A stretch of 17,568 bases of DNA, from positions 1 to 17,568 of the forward strand of contig CAZQFX010000051.1 of NCBI GenBank assembly GCA_964592775.1. Direction: 5' to 3'. A model generated the notes under the pieces. That model saw only the letters and a program-made list of their open reading frames with translations. It was not told the origin of the DNA and did not search any database. Made by a program: the position numbers and the translations under genes. Positions 7,104 through 14,073 of this stretch are shown in pieces; position 1 is the first letter of the stretch; every line of letters starts with the position of its first letter. Source of the stretch: SURF-21 sp964592775 (GTDB taxonomy: Bacteria > Actinomycetota > Geothermincolia > Geothermincolales > RBG-13-55-18).

Positions 7104-7925
7104 ATGCCGGCGAGGATCTACCCCATAAAGCGGTCACCCATAACCATCGCGCATATATCGGATTTCCACATCGGCTCCTACCACTTCGTGGCCAACCTCA
7201 TGAACCGCACCGTGCTCGAGCTCAACGAGCTGCAGCCCGATATCGTGGTGGTGACCGGCGACCTCACCAACGAGGGTTTCCGGCAGGAATATCTTACCGC
7301 CGCTTCATACCTGGGCGGCCTGGATTGCGAACGCGTACTGGTAATACCCGGAAACCACGATTCCCGCAACGTGGGATACCTGCATTTCCAGGGACTCTTC
7401 GGCCCCCTTTTCCAGAACATGGAGTGGGAGGGAGTCCTGCTCATGGGAGTCGACTCCAGCGAGCCCGACCTCGACTCGGGACAGATCGGCAGGGAGAAAT
7501 ACGGCAGGATAGTCAATTATTTCCATGCCGTAGAGGGATTCAAGATCTTCGCGCTGCACCACCACCTGCTTCCCGTCCCCGGCACCGGCAGGGAGAGGAA
7601 CATCGTTTTCGATGCCGGGGACGTGCTGGAACTCCTGATATACGCGGGGGTGGACCTGGTCCTGACCGGGCACAAACACGTCCCTTACGTGTGGAAACTC
7701 GAGGACATGTACGTGGTGAACGCGGGCACCATATCGTCTCTGCGCCTGCGCGGGCACACCAAGCCATGCTACAACGTGATCGAGATAAGGGAGGACCTGG
7801 TCAGGATATTCCGCAAGTATCCCTTCGGGGGGAGGGACGTCATAGCGCAGTACGGCGTGGGCATCAGCGAGACCCAGCGCGAACTGTCGGGCGTGGCGCG
7901 CGAGATAATCGGCTCGGATTTATAG
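7104..7925 (+). CDS. Calcineurin-like metallophosphoesterase
   Basis: A 273-residue cytosolic metallophosphoesterase with all dimetal motifs in order: DFH (20-22), GD in TGDLTNEG (52-53), GNHD (83-86), HHH (152-154) and GHKH (189-192). Size and motifs are closest to the class III cyclic-nucleotide phosphodiesterase (CpdA/Icc) type, but this superfamily also covers nucleases and nucleotide or UDP-sugar hydrolases, so the substrate is not assigned. The ATG at 7104 is preceded by GGAG (7090-7093); an in-frame GTG at 7095 is too close to that site. It follows the apgM-like gene by 112 nt with its own candidate promoter, and is followed by the 388-nt gene-free stretch, so it is probably a single-gene transcript. 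Confidence 0.88.
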   Translation: MPARIYPIKRSPITIAHISDFHIGSYHFVANLMNRTVLELNELQPDIVVVTGDLTNEGFRQEYLTAASYLGGLDCERVLVIPGNHDSRNVGYLHFQGLFGPLFQNMEWEGVLLMGVDSSEPDLDSGQIGREKYGRIVNYFHAVEGFKIFALHHHLLPVPGTGRERNIVFDAGDVLELLIYAGVDLVLTGHKHVPYVWKLEDMYVVNAGTISSLRLRGHTKPCYNVIEIREDLVRIFRKYPFGGRDVIAQYGVGISETQRELSGVAREIIGSDL

Positions 7926-7982
7926 CGGACATACGGCGGATCGCAGCGCGAAAGCGCGGCGGCGCCCGAAGGGCGGCGGCCG

Positions 7983-8037
7983 GTGCCAGTGCCTCGAGAT
8001 CAGTTTTCAGTCTGCCGTCTATCTTAAGGCCTGGCAC
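7983..8037 (+). other. Stem-loop, 11 bp with one bulge
   Basis: GTGCCAG (7983-7989) pairs with CTGGCAC (8031-8037), T7990 is bulged, and GCCT (7991-7994) pairs with AGGC (8027-8030), closing a 32-nt loop. There is no U-tract, so it is not a standard intrinsic terminator. Function unknown. Confidence 0.45.
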
Positions 8038-8080
8038 GCGTACATATCGAGAGTATCGCCAGAGGAAAAGGCTGGAGGAG

Positions 8081-8110
8081 TTGGCCTCTGTATGGTGTAT
8101 TAGCATATAT
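8081..8110 (+). promoter_or_regulatory. Weak candidate promoter for the cDPG gene pair
   Basis: TTGGCC at 8081-8086 is followed at 18 nt by ATATAT (8105-8110) within a locally AT-rich patch in otherwise GC-rich DNA. The match to consensus is poor; it is listed because it is the only promoter-like sequence seen between the phosphoesterase and the next gene. Confidence 0.22.
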
Positions 8111-8313
8111 GGAGCACGCCGCCCGAGAGATATGGGAGCAGCCGCGGCTCCTGGTTGAGCGACAGCCAGCCCGGGAACTACCAGGTCGGTCGCAGCGAGC
8201 GCGCAAATAACAGGCTTCTTCATCCGCAGAGGTTGGTTGCGCAGCCGAGCGAGACCGTTACCTGGAGTCCCGGGCCGGAAGAACGCAGTCCGACCATGAT
8301 CGGAGATCTACGA

Positions 8314-9681
8314 ATGCATGACAGACCGACGGCCCTTTTCCTCATCGACGGCGAGCACCACCCCGCGACGACACTCGACGCCATAAGGGAACTGGGGGAA
8401 AGGGAGGGGCTTGCGCCCATCGCGCTCTATTTTCTCGGGGGTACGGAGAAACTCAAGGACATCTCGGAACTCGCGGTACCGGGCGCCGAGCTCGTCGTGC
8501 CCTCGCATCCCCTCGCGGAGATGGCGGAAGTACTGGACAGGCTGAAGCCGCGGCTGGTGGTGGACCTGAGCGACCTGCCCGTGCTCGCTCCCGGGCCGAG
8601 GTTGAGGCTGGCGGCTCTCGCCCTGGCGCACGGCGCGGTCTACCGCGGCGCCGATTTCGAGTTCCGGCCCCCGCGACGCGAGCGCGTCCTCACCAAGCCT
8701 TCCTGCGCCCTCATCGGCACCGGGAAACGCTGCGGCAAGACGGCGATATCCGCCGAGATGGCGCGCTATCTCCAACGCACGGGGCGAGAGCCCGTGGTCG
8801 TGGCCATGGGCAGGGGCGGTCCCCCGCGGCCGCACGTCGTCGAGGAAAGAGAGATAGACGAGGATTTTCTGCTCTCGGAACTGGCGAAGGGCCTGCACGC
8901 CGCCTCCGATCACTACGAGGACGCGCTCGTATCGGGCGTGACCACCGTGGGTTCCCGGCGCTGTGGCGGCGGCATGGCGGGAGAGCCCATGGTGACCAAT
9001 TGCATCGAGGCAGCGCGGCTGGCCGACGGTCTTTCCGCGCGGGCGGTGATCATGGAGGGCAGCGGATCGAGTATCCCGCCGGTGGAGACCGACGCCGCCA
9101 TATGCGTCGTCAGCGCGGCGCAGGATATCGAGGAGGCGCTGGGATTTCTGGGCTCCTACCGCATCTTGATTTCCGATGGGGTTATCATTACAATGGCTGA
9201 AGAACCTTTCGCGTCTCCCCTTAAAATCCAGGAGCTCAGCGAGAGGATAAAGTGGATAAATGGCGATATCGTAGTCCTAAAAACGATTTTCAGGCCTCAT
9301 CCCTTGAAACCCATCAGTGGCAGGCGAGTCTTTCTCGTTGCCACCGCCCCGGAAGAAGCGGGCGTTCTACTGGAAGAATATTTGGAGCATGAACAGGACT
9401 GCAGAGTGGTGGGCAGGAGCCACAGCCTGTCGGACCGCCGGCGTCTGATAGAGGACCTGCGGGGAGCGGAGGAAGCGGAGGTATTTCTGACGGAACTCAA
9501 GGCGGCCGCGGTGGACGTGGTAACGCGATTCGCCCGGCAGGCCGGGAAAGAAGCCGTGTATTTTCACAACCGGCCGATTGCGGTAGCGGGCGAGATGGGC
9601 CTGGAGGGCTTTTTCGAGGGAATCTGGGAGAAGGTGCGGGAGAGATCATGCCGAGCGCCGAGGGAAAAAAGAAGAGGATAA
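8314..9681 (+). CDS. cpgS: Cyclic 2,3-diphosphoglycerate synthetase
   Basis: ATP-dependent closure of 2,3-diphosphoglycerate to cyclic 2,3-diphosphoglycerate (cDPG), a solute and phosphate store first described in thermophilic methanogens. The 455-residue protein shows the family's N-terminal LFLIDGEHHP segment, the P-loop GTGKRCGKT (137-143 region, starting G135), VVVAMGRGGPP, and a VIMEGSGSSIPPVETDAAI block, as expected for this COG2403-like family. ATG 8314 is chosen because GGAG (8302-8305) lies 8 nt upstream and homology begins there; the frame is open to 8155 but that extension is low-complexity and unlike the family. The 3' end overlaps the 2-phosphoglycerate kinase gene by 34 nt, indicating translational coupling of the two pathway steps. 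The family call is good; bacterial activity is inferred. Confidence 0.85.
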   Translation: MHDRPTALFLIDGEHHPATTLDAIRELGEREGLAPIALYFLGGTEKLKDISELAVPGAELVVPSHPLAEMAEVLDRLKPRLVVDLSDLPVLAPGPRLRLAALALAHGAVYRGADFEFRPPRRERVLTKPSCALIGTGKRCGKTAISAEMARYLQRTGREPVVVAMGRGGPPRPHVVEEREIDEDFLLSELAKGLHAASDHYEDALVSGVTTVGSRRCGGGMAGEPMVTNCIEAARLADGLSARAVIMEGSGSSIPPVETDAAICVVSAAQDIEEALGFLGSYRILISDGVIITMAEEPFASPLKIQELSERIKWINGDIVVLKTIFRPHPLKPISGRRVFLVATAPEEAGVLLEEYLEHEQDCRVVGRSHSLSDRRRLIEDLRGAEEAEVFLTELKAAAVDVVTRFARQAGKEAVYFHNRPIAVAGEMGLEGFFEGIWEKVRERSCRAPREKRRG

Positions 9682-10598
9682 CCATACTCGACGAGGAACA
9701 CCACCGCGTCCCTTTCTCCAAGGGGCTGACCGCCAACGCCATCATGGCCTCCGGCCTGGCCCCCGGCAGGGCGTACTACATCGCCTCCGATCTCGAGGAA
9801 TACCTCATCGGTGAGGGTAAGCTCGAGATCCAGGCCAACGAACTGCGCAAGCTCATCTATCACTTCCTCCTGGAGAAGATCGGCGAACACTATGCCGTCA
9901 ACTACTGGCGCTACATCTCCTTCAGCAGCATGAACAAGCCCCTGGTCATCCTCATGGGGGGTTCGACCGGTGTGGGAAAATCTACCATCGCTACCATGCT
10001 GGCCACCAGGCTGAGCATCGTACGCATCGTCTCCACCGACGCCATCCGGGAGATCATGCGCGCTTTCTTCTCGCGCGAACTCATGCCCACCATCCACACC
10101 TCCTCCTTCGACGCGGAATCGGCGCTCATACACCCCCTTCCGGCGCACGTCGACCCGGTGGTGGCGGGTTTCCGCGAGCAGAGCCTGTCCGTGCTGGTGG
10201 GGGTGAGGGCGATCATCAACCGCGCCCTCATGGAGGGCACGCACATCATCATCGAGGGAGCGCATGTCGTGCCGGGATTCATCACCCCGGACCAGTTCCC
10301 GGACGCCCTGATCGTACCCCTGCTGGTGGCGGTGGGAGACGAGAAGATGCACCGCAGCCATTTCTACGTCCGCGAAGTGCAGACGCAGGGCACGCGGCCC
10401 TTCCAGAGATACGCCGAGCATTTCGGGAACATCCGCAAGATACAGGATTATATCGTCCATCTCGCGAAATTGAACGGGGTCAAGATCATAGAGAGCGTGA
10501 ACCTCGACTCCACCATGACCGAGGTCGTGGATTATATCATCAACGCCGCCTACGAGATGGCCAAGAAGGAAAAGGAGCAGGCGGCACAGCTCATCTGA
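9648..10598 (+). CDS. pgk2: 2-phosphoglycerate kinase
   Basis: Phosphorylates 2-phosphoglycerate to 2,3-diphosphoglycerate, the substrate of the upstream synthetase. The 316 residues comprise an N-terminal ATP-cone-like domain (~8-92, with VPFSKGL and ASDLEEYLI) and a P-loop kinase domain with Walker A GGSTGVGKST (104-113), the VSTDAIREIMR acceptor region and IIIEGAHVVPG, as in the methanogen 2PGK family. ATG 9648 has GGGAG (9638-9642) at 5-nt spacing and lies inside the cPGS gene, overlapping it by 34 nt in another frame. Transaldolase follows after 23 nt. The pairing with cPGS is what makes the cDPG pathway assignment credible. Alternative: a 2PGK-like kinase of unknown small-molecule substrate. 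Confidence 0.87.
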   Translation: MPSAEGKKKRITILDEEHHRVPFSKGLTANAIMASGLAPGRAYYIASDLEEYLIGEGKLEIQANELRKLIYHFLLEKIGEHYAVNYWRYISFSSMNKPLVILMGGSTGVGKSTIATMLATRLSIVRIVSTDAIREIMRAFFSRELMPTIHTSSFDAESALIHPLPAHVDPVVAGFREQSLSVLVGVRAIINRALMEGTHIIIEGAHVVPGFITPDQFPDALIVPLLVAVGDEKMHRSHFYVREVQTQGTRPFQRYAEHFGNIRKIQDYIVHLAKLNGVKIIESVNLDSTMTEVVDYIINAAYEMAKKEKEQAAQLI

Positions 10599-10621
10599 GA
10601 TGCGGCGCACGGAGGTTGGAC

Positions 10622-11269
10622 ATGAGGCTTTTCCTGGACACGGCGAACGTCGAGCACATAAGGGAGATAAACGGGTGGGGGATCCTGTCCGGCGTGACCA
10701 CCAACCCCTCCCTGGTATCCAGGGAGGGACGCCGCATGCGCGACTGCCTGGTGGAGATCGCGGGCATGGTCTCCGGCCCCATCAGCGCAGAGGCCATGAG
10801 CATGGACACGGAGGGCATGTTGCGCGAGGCCCGCGAGCTGGCGGGCATCGCCGCGAACATCAACGTCAAGATCCCCATGACCCCGCAGGGTCTCGCGGCG
10901 GTGAGCGCGCTCTCCAGGGAGGGCATCAGGACCAACATGACGCTGGTGTTCTCCGCCAACCAGGCGCTGCTGGCGGCCGCCGCCGGAGCAACGTTCGTAA
11001 GCCCCTTCGTGGGGAGGATGGACGATATCGGCAACAGGGGCATGACCGTGGTGGAGGAGATAGTGGACATCTTCGACACCTACTCCATACCCACCCAGGT
11101 CATAGCCGCGAGCCTGCGCCATCCCATGCACGTGACCGAAGCGGCGATGGCCGGCGCCCATATCGCCACCATCCCCTACGACGTCATGGTGAAGATGGCG
11201 CATCACACCCTGACCGACATCGGTATAAGGAGATTCCTGGAGGATTATGAGAAGATCAAGGACCTTTGA
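10622..11269 (+). CDS. tal: Transaldolase, TalC / fructose-6-phosphate aldolase-like
   Basis: Small (215-residue) class I aldolase of the TalC/FSA group. It shows MRLFLDTAN, GVTTNPSL, the Schiff-base lysine region NVKIPMTPQGL, the TNMTLVFS and QALLAAAAGATFVSPFVGR strands, and DDIGNRG. TalC-type transaldolases move a dihydroxyacetone unit between sugar phosphates in the non-oxidative pentose phosphate pathway; FSA-like members instead cleave fructose-6-phosphate, and sequence alone does not separate them. ATG 10622 has GGAGG (10611-10615) at 6-nt spacing, favoured over the TTG at 10616 that overlaps that site. It lies 23 nt after 2-phosphoglycerate kinase and 38 nt before rho. A tal-rho-rpmE order is common in Gram-positive bacteria. 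With the HPS-domain gene it could recycle pentose phosphates (inference). Confidence 0.92.
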   Translation: MRLFLDTANVEHIREINGWGILSGVTTNPSLVSREGRRMRDCLVEIAGMVSGPISAEAMSMDTEGMLREARELAGIAANINVKIPMTPQGLAAVSALSREGIRTNMTLVFSANQALLAAAAGATFVSPFVGRMDDIGNRGMTVVEEIVDIFDTYSIPTQVIAASLRHPMHVTEAAMAGAHIATIPYDVMVKMAHHTLTDIGIRRFLEDYEKIKDL

Positions 11270-11307
11270 GGTTTTGTGCGTAAACGAACATGGAAGGAGG
11301 TGAGAAC

Positions 11308-12573
11308 TTGGAAAAGACAATGGACAGAGGCAAGTTGGAATCCATGCTCCTGGTTGACCTGCAGGGCATCGCCCGCGAGATGGGGCTGACCGGGATAACC
11401 GGATTGCGCAAGCAGGAACTCATCGAGAACATCCTCAACCGCAAGGTGGAGGACGAAGGGCTCTTCATCCGCACCGGCATCCTGGACATCCTCCCCGAGG
11501 GCTACGGTTTCCTGCGCGCCCGCGGCTACCTGCCCAGCGAGGACGACATATACGCCTCGCTGTCCCAGATCAGGCGCTTCCACCTCAAGCGCGGCGACGA
11601 GATAACGGGCCAGGTGCGGCCCCCCAAGGACAGCGAGAAGTACAATGCCCTGCTGCGCATCGAGAAGGTCAACGGCGACAATCCCGAGGTGTGCAGGGAC
11701 CGCAAGCAGTTCGAGCAACTGACCCCGCTCTTTCCGCTGCAGCGCTTGCGGCTGGAGACGCCCGACGAGGTGACGGCGCCGCGCATCATCGACCTCATCG
11801 CGCCCATCGGGAAGGGCCAGAGGGGGCTCATCGTCTCGCCCCCCAAGGCGGGCAAGACCACCATTCTCAAGCAGATAGCGAACAGCGTCACCTTTAACAA
11901 TCCCGAGGTGAAGCTGATCGTGCTCCTGGTCGACGAGCGCCCCGAGGAGGTCACGGATATGGAGCGTTCGGTCGACGGCGAGGTGAACAGCTCCACCTTC
12001 GACCAGCCGTCGGACAACCACATCCAGGTGGCCGAGCTGGTGCTGGAGAGGGCAAAGCGCCTGGTGGAGCACAACCACGACGTGGTCATCCTGCTGGACA
12101 GCATAACCAGGCTGGCCCGCGCCTACAACCTCTCCACACCGACCAGCGGGCGCATCCTCTCCGGCGGAGTGGACTCCACCGCGCTGTATCCGCCCAAGCG
12201 GTTCTTCGGCGCGGCGAGGAATATCGAGGACGGGGGAAGCCTGACCATCATCGCCACCGCCCTCGTGGAGACGGGGTCGCGCATGGACGAGGTCATCTTC
12301 GAGGAGTTCAAGGGCACCGGCAACATGGAACTGCACCTCGATCGTAAGCTGGCGGACAAGCGCATCTTCCCCGCCATCGAGATCGACAAGTCCGGCACCC
12401 GCAAGGAGGAGTTGATCATGGCTCCGGAAGAGGCGCAGGTGGTGTGGAAGCTGCGCAGGGTGCTTCACGCGCTGGATCCCAGCGCGGCCATAGAACTGCT
12501 CATCGACAAGATACGCAACACGAAGAACAATCCCGAGTTCCTGAGCGAGATAGCGAGATCGCCGATCTCGTAG
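11308..12573 (+). CDS. rho: Transcription termination factor Rho
   Basis: Hexameric RNA-dependent ATPase that terminates transcripts. The 421 residues show all usual parts: an N-terminal RHO_N helical domain (LVDLQGIAREM...LRKQELIENIL), the cold-shock RNA-binding domain (GILDILPEGYGFLRARGYLPSEDD), Walker A SPPKAGKTT (177-185, K183), DERPEEVTDM, Walker B VVILLDSITRLARAYN, and the Q/R-loop DSTALYPPKRFFGAARN...GGSLTIIATALVETGSRMDEVIFEEFKGTGN. It lacks the long Arg/Asp/Asn-rich insertion typical of many higher Actinobacteria. Start TTG 11308 is chosen because the near-perfect AAGGAGGTGA (11294-11303) precedes it at normal spacing; the upstream in-frame ATG 11290 would lie before that site. The last codons form a 7-bp hairpin (12554-12570), and a large inverted repeat follows. 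Confidence 0.97.
   Translation: MEKTMDRGKLESMLLVDLQGIAREMGLTGITGLRKQELIENILNRKVEDEGLFIRTGILDILPEGYGFLRARGYLPSEDDIYASLSQIRRFHLKRGDEITGQVRPPKDSEKYNALLRIEKVNGDNPEVCRDRKQFEQLTPLFPLQRLRLETPDEVTAPRIIDLIAPIGKGQRGLIVSPPKAGKTTILKQIANSVTFNNPEVKLIVLLVDERPEEVTDMERSVDGEVNSSTFDQPSDNHIQVAELVLERAKRLVEHNHDVVILLDSITRLARAYNLSTPTSGRILSGGVDSTALYPPKRFFGAARNIEDGGSLTIIATALVETGSRMDEVIFEEFKGTGNMELHLDRKLADKRIFPAIEIDKSGTRKEELIMAPEEAQVVWKLRRVLHALDPSAAIELLIDKIRNTKNNPEFLSEIARSPIS
12554..12570 (+). other. Hairpin at the 3' end of rho
   Basis: CGAGATC (12554-12560), loop GCC, GATCTCG (12564-12570): a perfect 7-bp stem ending at the rho stop codon. No U-tract follows. Confidence 0.5.
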
Positions 12574-12579
12574 GTCCGG

Positions 12580-12638
12580 GGCGTTGGTGGCGGAACGGCT
12601 TCATATTGTTCGCGCGTTCCGCCGGCATCCCCAACGCC
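12580..12638 (+). terminator. Large rho-rpmE intergenic inverted repeat, possible terminator or processing site
   Basis: GGCGTTGG-T-GGCGGAACG (12580-12597) pairs with CGTTCCGCC (12615-12623) and CCAACGCC (12631-12638), a 17-bp stem with a 7-nt bulge on the 3' side and a 17-nt loop. No U-run follows, so a classical intrinsic terminator is doubtful; a barrier, 3'-end stabiliser or Rho-related stop is possible. A fresh promoter follows for rpmE. Confidence 0.5.
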
Positions 12639-12673
12639 GCCTTCCCGCAACCCTGTTCAAGGACTATTCATGT

Positions 12674-12682
12674 TGCTATACT
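12674..12682 (+). promoter_or_regulatory. Extended -10 promoter of rpmE-yqhQ-prfA-prmC
   Basis: TGCTATACT has an extended-10 TG and TATACT, 5/6 to consensus. The start near 12689 gives a ~30-nt leader that includes GAGGAGG (12694-12700) and GAGGT (12707-12711) before ATG 12720. Only a poor -35 is visible (TGTTCA-like, 17 nt away). Confidence 0.5.
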
Positions 12683-12719
12683 GTGTGAGTTGCGAGGAGG
12701 AAAGTCGAGGTCGTTTGAG

Positions 12720-12977
12720 ATGAAAAAGGAAATACACCCGGATTACGCGGAGGCCACGGTCACCTGCTCCTGCGGTAACAAGTTCACTACCCGCTCCACC
12801 AAGCCGGAGCTGCGCGTGGAGATATGTTCGCGGTGCCACCCCTTCTACTCCGGCAAGCAGAAACTCGTGGATACGGGCGGACGGGTCGAGCGTTTCGAGC
12901 GCCGTTACGGAAAGGCGAGACCCCAACGCAAGAAGCTGGCGGAAGACAAGGCCAAGAAGGCCGAGACGCAGGGCTAG
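12720..12977 (+). CDS. rpmE: 50S ribosomal protein L31, zinc-binding type
   Basis: Large-subunit r-protein L31. The 85-residue product has the C+ zinc motifs: CSCG near residue 16-19 and CSRC near 37-40 (EICSRCHPFYSGKQK), then VDTGGRVERFERRYG and a lysine-rich tail. C+ L31 proteins bind zinc and are typically the zinc-replete paralogue; no C- copy is seen here. ATG 12720 is preceded by GAGGT at 8-nt spacing. The frame is open upstream into rho but lacks homology. It lies 146 nt after rho and 135 nt before yqhQ, with its own promoter. Confidence 0.96.
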   Translation: MKKEIHPDYAEATVTCSCGNKFTTRSTKPELRVEICSRCHPFYSGKQKLVDTGGRVERFERRYGKARPQRKKLAEDKAKKAETQG

Positions 12978-13112
12978 CTTCTTGAGATATCCCGTACGTA
13001 CGCTTGCCGGCGTTGTTATGTCCAGGCTCACGTTCCGGGAACCGCTGTCCGGTACCCCCCGGTCCGCTGCGGCAAGGGGCGATGGTCGCGGACCCGGGCA
13101 CGAGGCGCGGTA

Positions 13113-14069
13113 ATGAGCGAGCCCGTGACCAATCCCGCCCGAAAACCCTCCCGCCCGCGAGCGGCCGCGGGGAGGGCGGCGGCGAGGACGGACTACCGGG
13201 TGGGGGGACAGGCGGTCATCGAGGGCGTGATGATGCGCGGGCGGCGCTTCTGGACCCTGGCGGTGCGCAAACCCGACGGCGGCATCCACACCCGGGCGGA
13301 GCCGCTCCATTCCTTCCTGGTGCGCCACCAGGGATGGGACAAGCCCTTCCTCAGGGGGATATTCGCCCTGGGTGAGAGCCTGGTCCTGGGCTGGAAAGCG
13401 CTTTCCGCTTCCGTTGACATCGCCCTGGAGGAGGAGGGCGACGGCAAGGGCATGGGCTGGCTGCAGAAGACGGTCTCGCTCGTCCTCGCGCTGGCCCTGG
13501 TCGTAGGCCTGTTCTTCGTCCTGCCCACCTGGCTGGCCCCACGCATCGCGGGCCAGGACTGCCCGGTATGGCTATGGAATATTCTGGAAGGCGGGATGCG
13601 CATCGCCTTCTTCATCGCCTACCTGCTCCTGGTCTCGCTCTCCCGGGAGATGCGCCGCGTCTTCGAGTACCATGGCGCCGAGCATCAGTCCATACACCTC
13701 CTGGAGAACGGCTATCCCCTGGAGCCCGCGTGGGCGCTGCGGGAGGGCACCGATCATCTGCGCTGCGGCACCTCCTTCATCCTCCTGGTGATGGTCATCA
13801 CGGTCGTCGTCTATTCTTTCTTGGGCAAGCCGGCCCTGTGGCTGCGCATCCTGGAGAGGATCGCCGTCATCCCCCTGATAGCCGGCGTCTCGTATGAGAT
13901 AATGAAATATGCCGACCGCAACAGGTCTACCTGGGTACGGATGCTCACGGCGCCGGGGATGGCGTTGCAGAGACTGACCACCCGCCGTCCCGACGAGCAG
14001 CAGGCGGAGGTGGCGCTCGCCGCGCTGAAAGCGCTCCTGGACAAGGAAGACCTGGCGACAAGAGGATGA
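13113..14069 (+). CDS. yqhQ: YqhQ-type DUF1385 membrane protein
   Basis: Polytopic membrane protein of the DUF1385 family, sometimes annotated as a metal-dependent enzyme; the function is not settled. The 318 residues begin with a basic tail (1-27), then the signature VGGQAVIEGVMMRG (~30-43), VRKPDGGI, three or four hydrophobic segments (about 120-140, 163-178, 222-237, 248-262), and the conserved HGAEH (187-191) and RCGTSF (217-222) that could bind metal. The order rpmE-DUF1385-prfA-prmC is conserved in many Gram-positives. ATG 13113 has only a weak upstream GAGGCG. The stop is 4 nt before prfA. The 135-nt upstream gap contains a GGTCCGC/GCGGACC stem (13061-13094) that might affect initiation (inference). 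Confidence 0.9.
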   Translation: MSEPVTNPARKPSRPRAAAGRAAARTDYRVGGQAVIEGVMMRGRRFWTLAVRKPDGGIHTRAEPLHSFLVRHQGWDKPFLRGIFALGESLVLGWKALSASVDIALEEEGDGKGMGWLQKTVSLVLALALVVGLFFVLPTWLAPRIAGQDCPVWLWNILEGGMRIAFFIAYLLLVSLSREMRRVFEYHGAEHQSIHLLENGYPLEPAWALREGTDHLRCGTSFILLVMVITVVVYSFLGKPALWLRILERIAVIPLIAGVSYEIMKYADRNRSTWVRMLTAPGMALQRLTTRRPDEQQAEVALAALKALLDKEDLATRG

Positions 14070-14073
14070 TGGT

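Larger units (their letters stand above)
7926..8313 (+). other. Gene-free 388-nt stretch with stem-loops, upstream of the cDPG genes
   Basis: No coding potential I trust on either strand. It holds a GCGC-GAAA-GCGC hairpin directly after the phosphoesterase gene, then GCCC-GAA-GGGC; a longer stem formed by GTGCCAG-T-GCCT (7983-7994) and AGGCCTGGCAC (8027-8037) with an AT-richer 32-nt loop; a weak AT-rich promoter-like patch at 8081-8110; and a GGAGC/GCTCC stem near 8140. It may be a structured 5' leader of the downstream operon or a decayed gene. Confidence 0.4.

Noticed and set aside
7864..8223. Minus-strand frame starting MKKPVICALAATDLVV, looking like a signal peptide
   Set aside because: No ribosome-binding site, runs antisense into the phosphoesterase gene, and the rest has no recognisable domain.
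8155..8313. N-terminal extension of the cDPG synthetase to GTG/TTG-like start at 8155
   Set aside because: The extension has no family resemblance, whereas ATG 8314 has a well-placed GGAG and starts where homology begins.
10616..10621. TTG 10616 as transaldolase start
   Set aside because: It directly abuts the GGAGG site; ATG 10622 has proper spacing and matches the family N-terminus.
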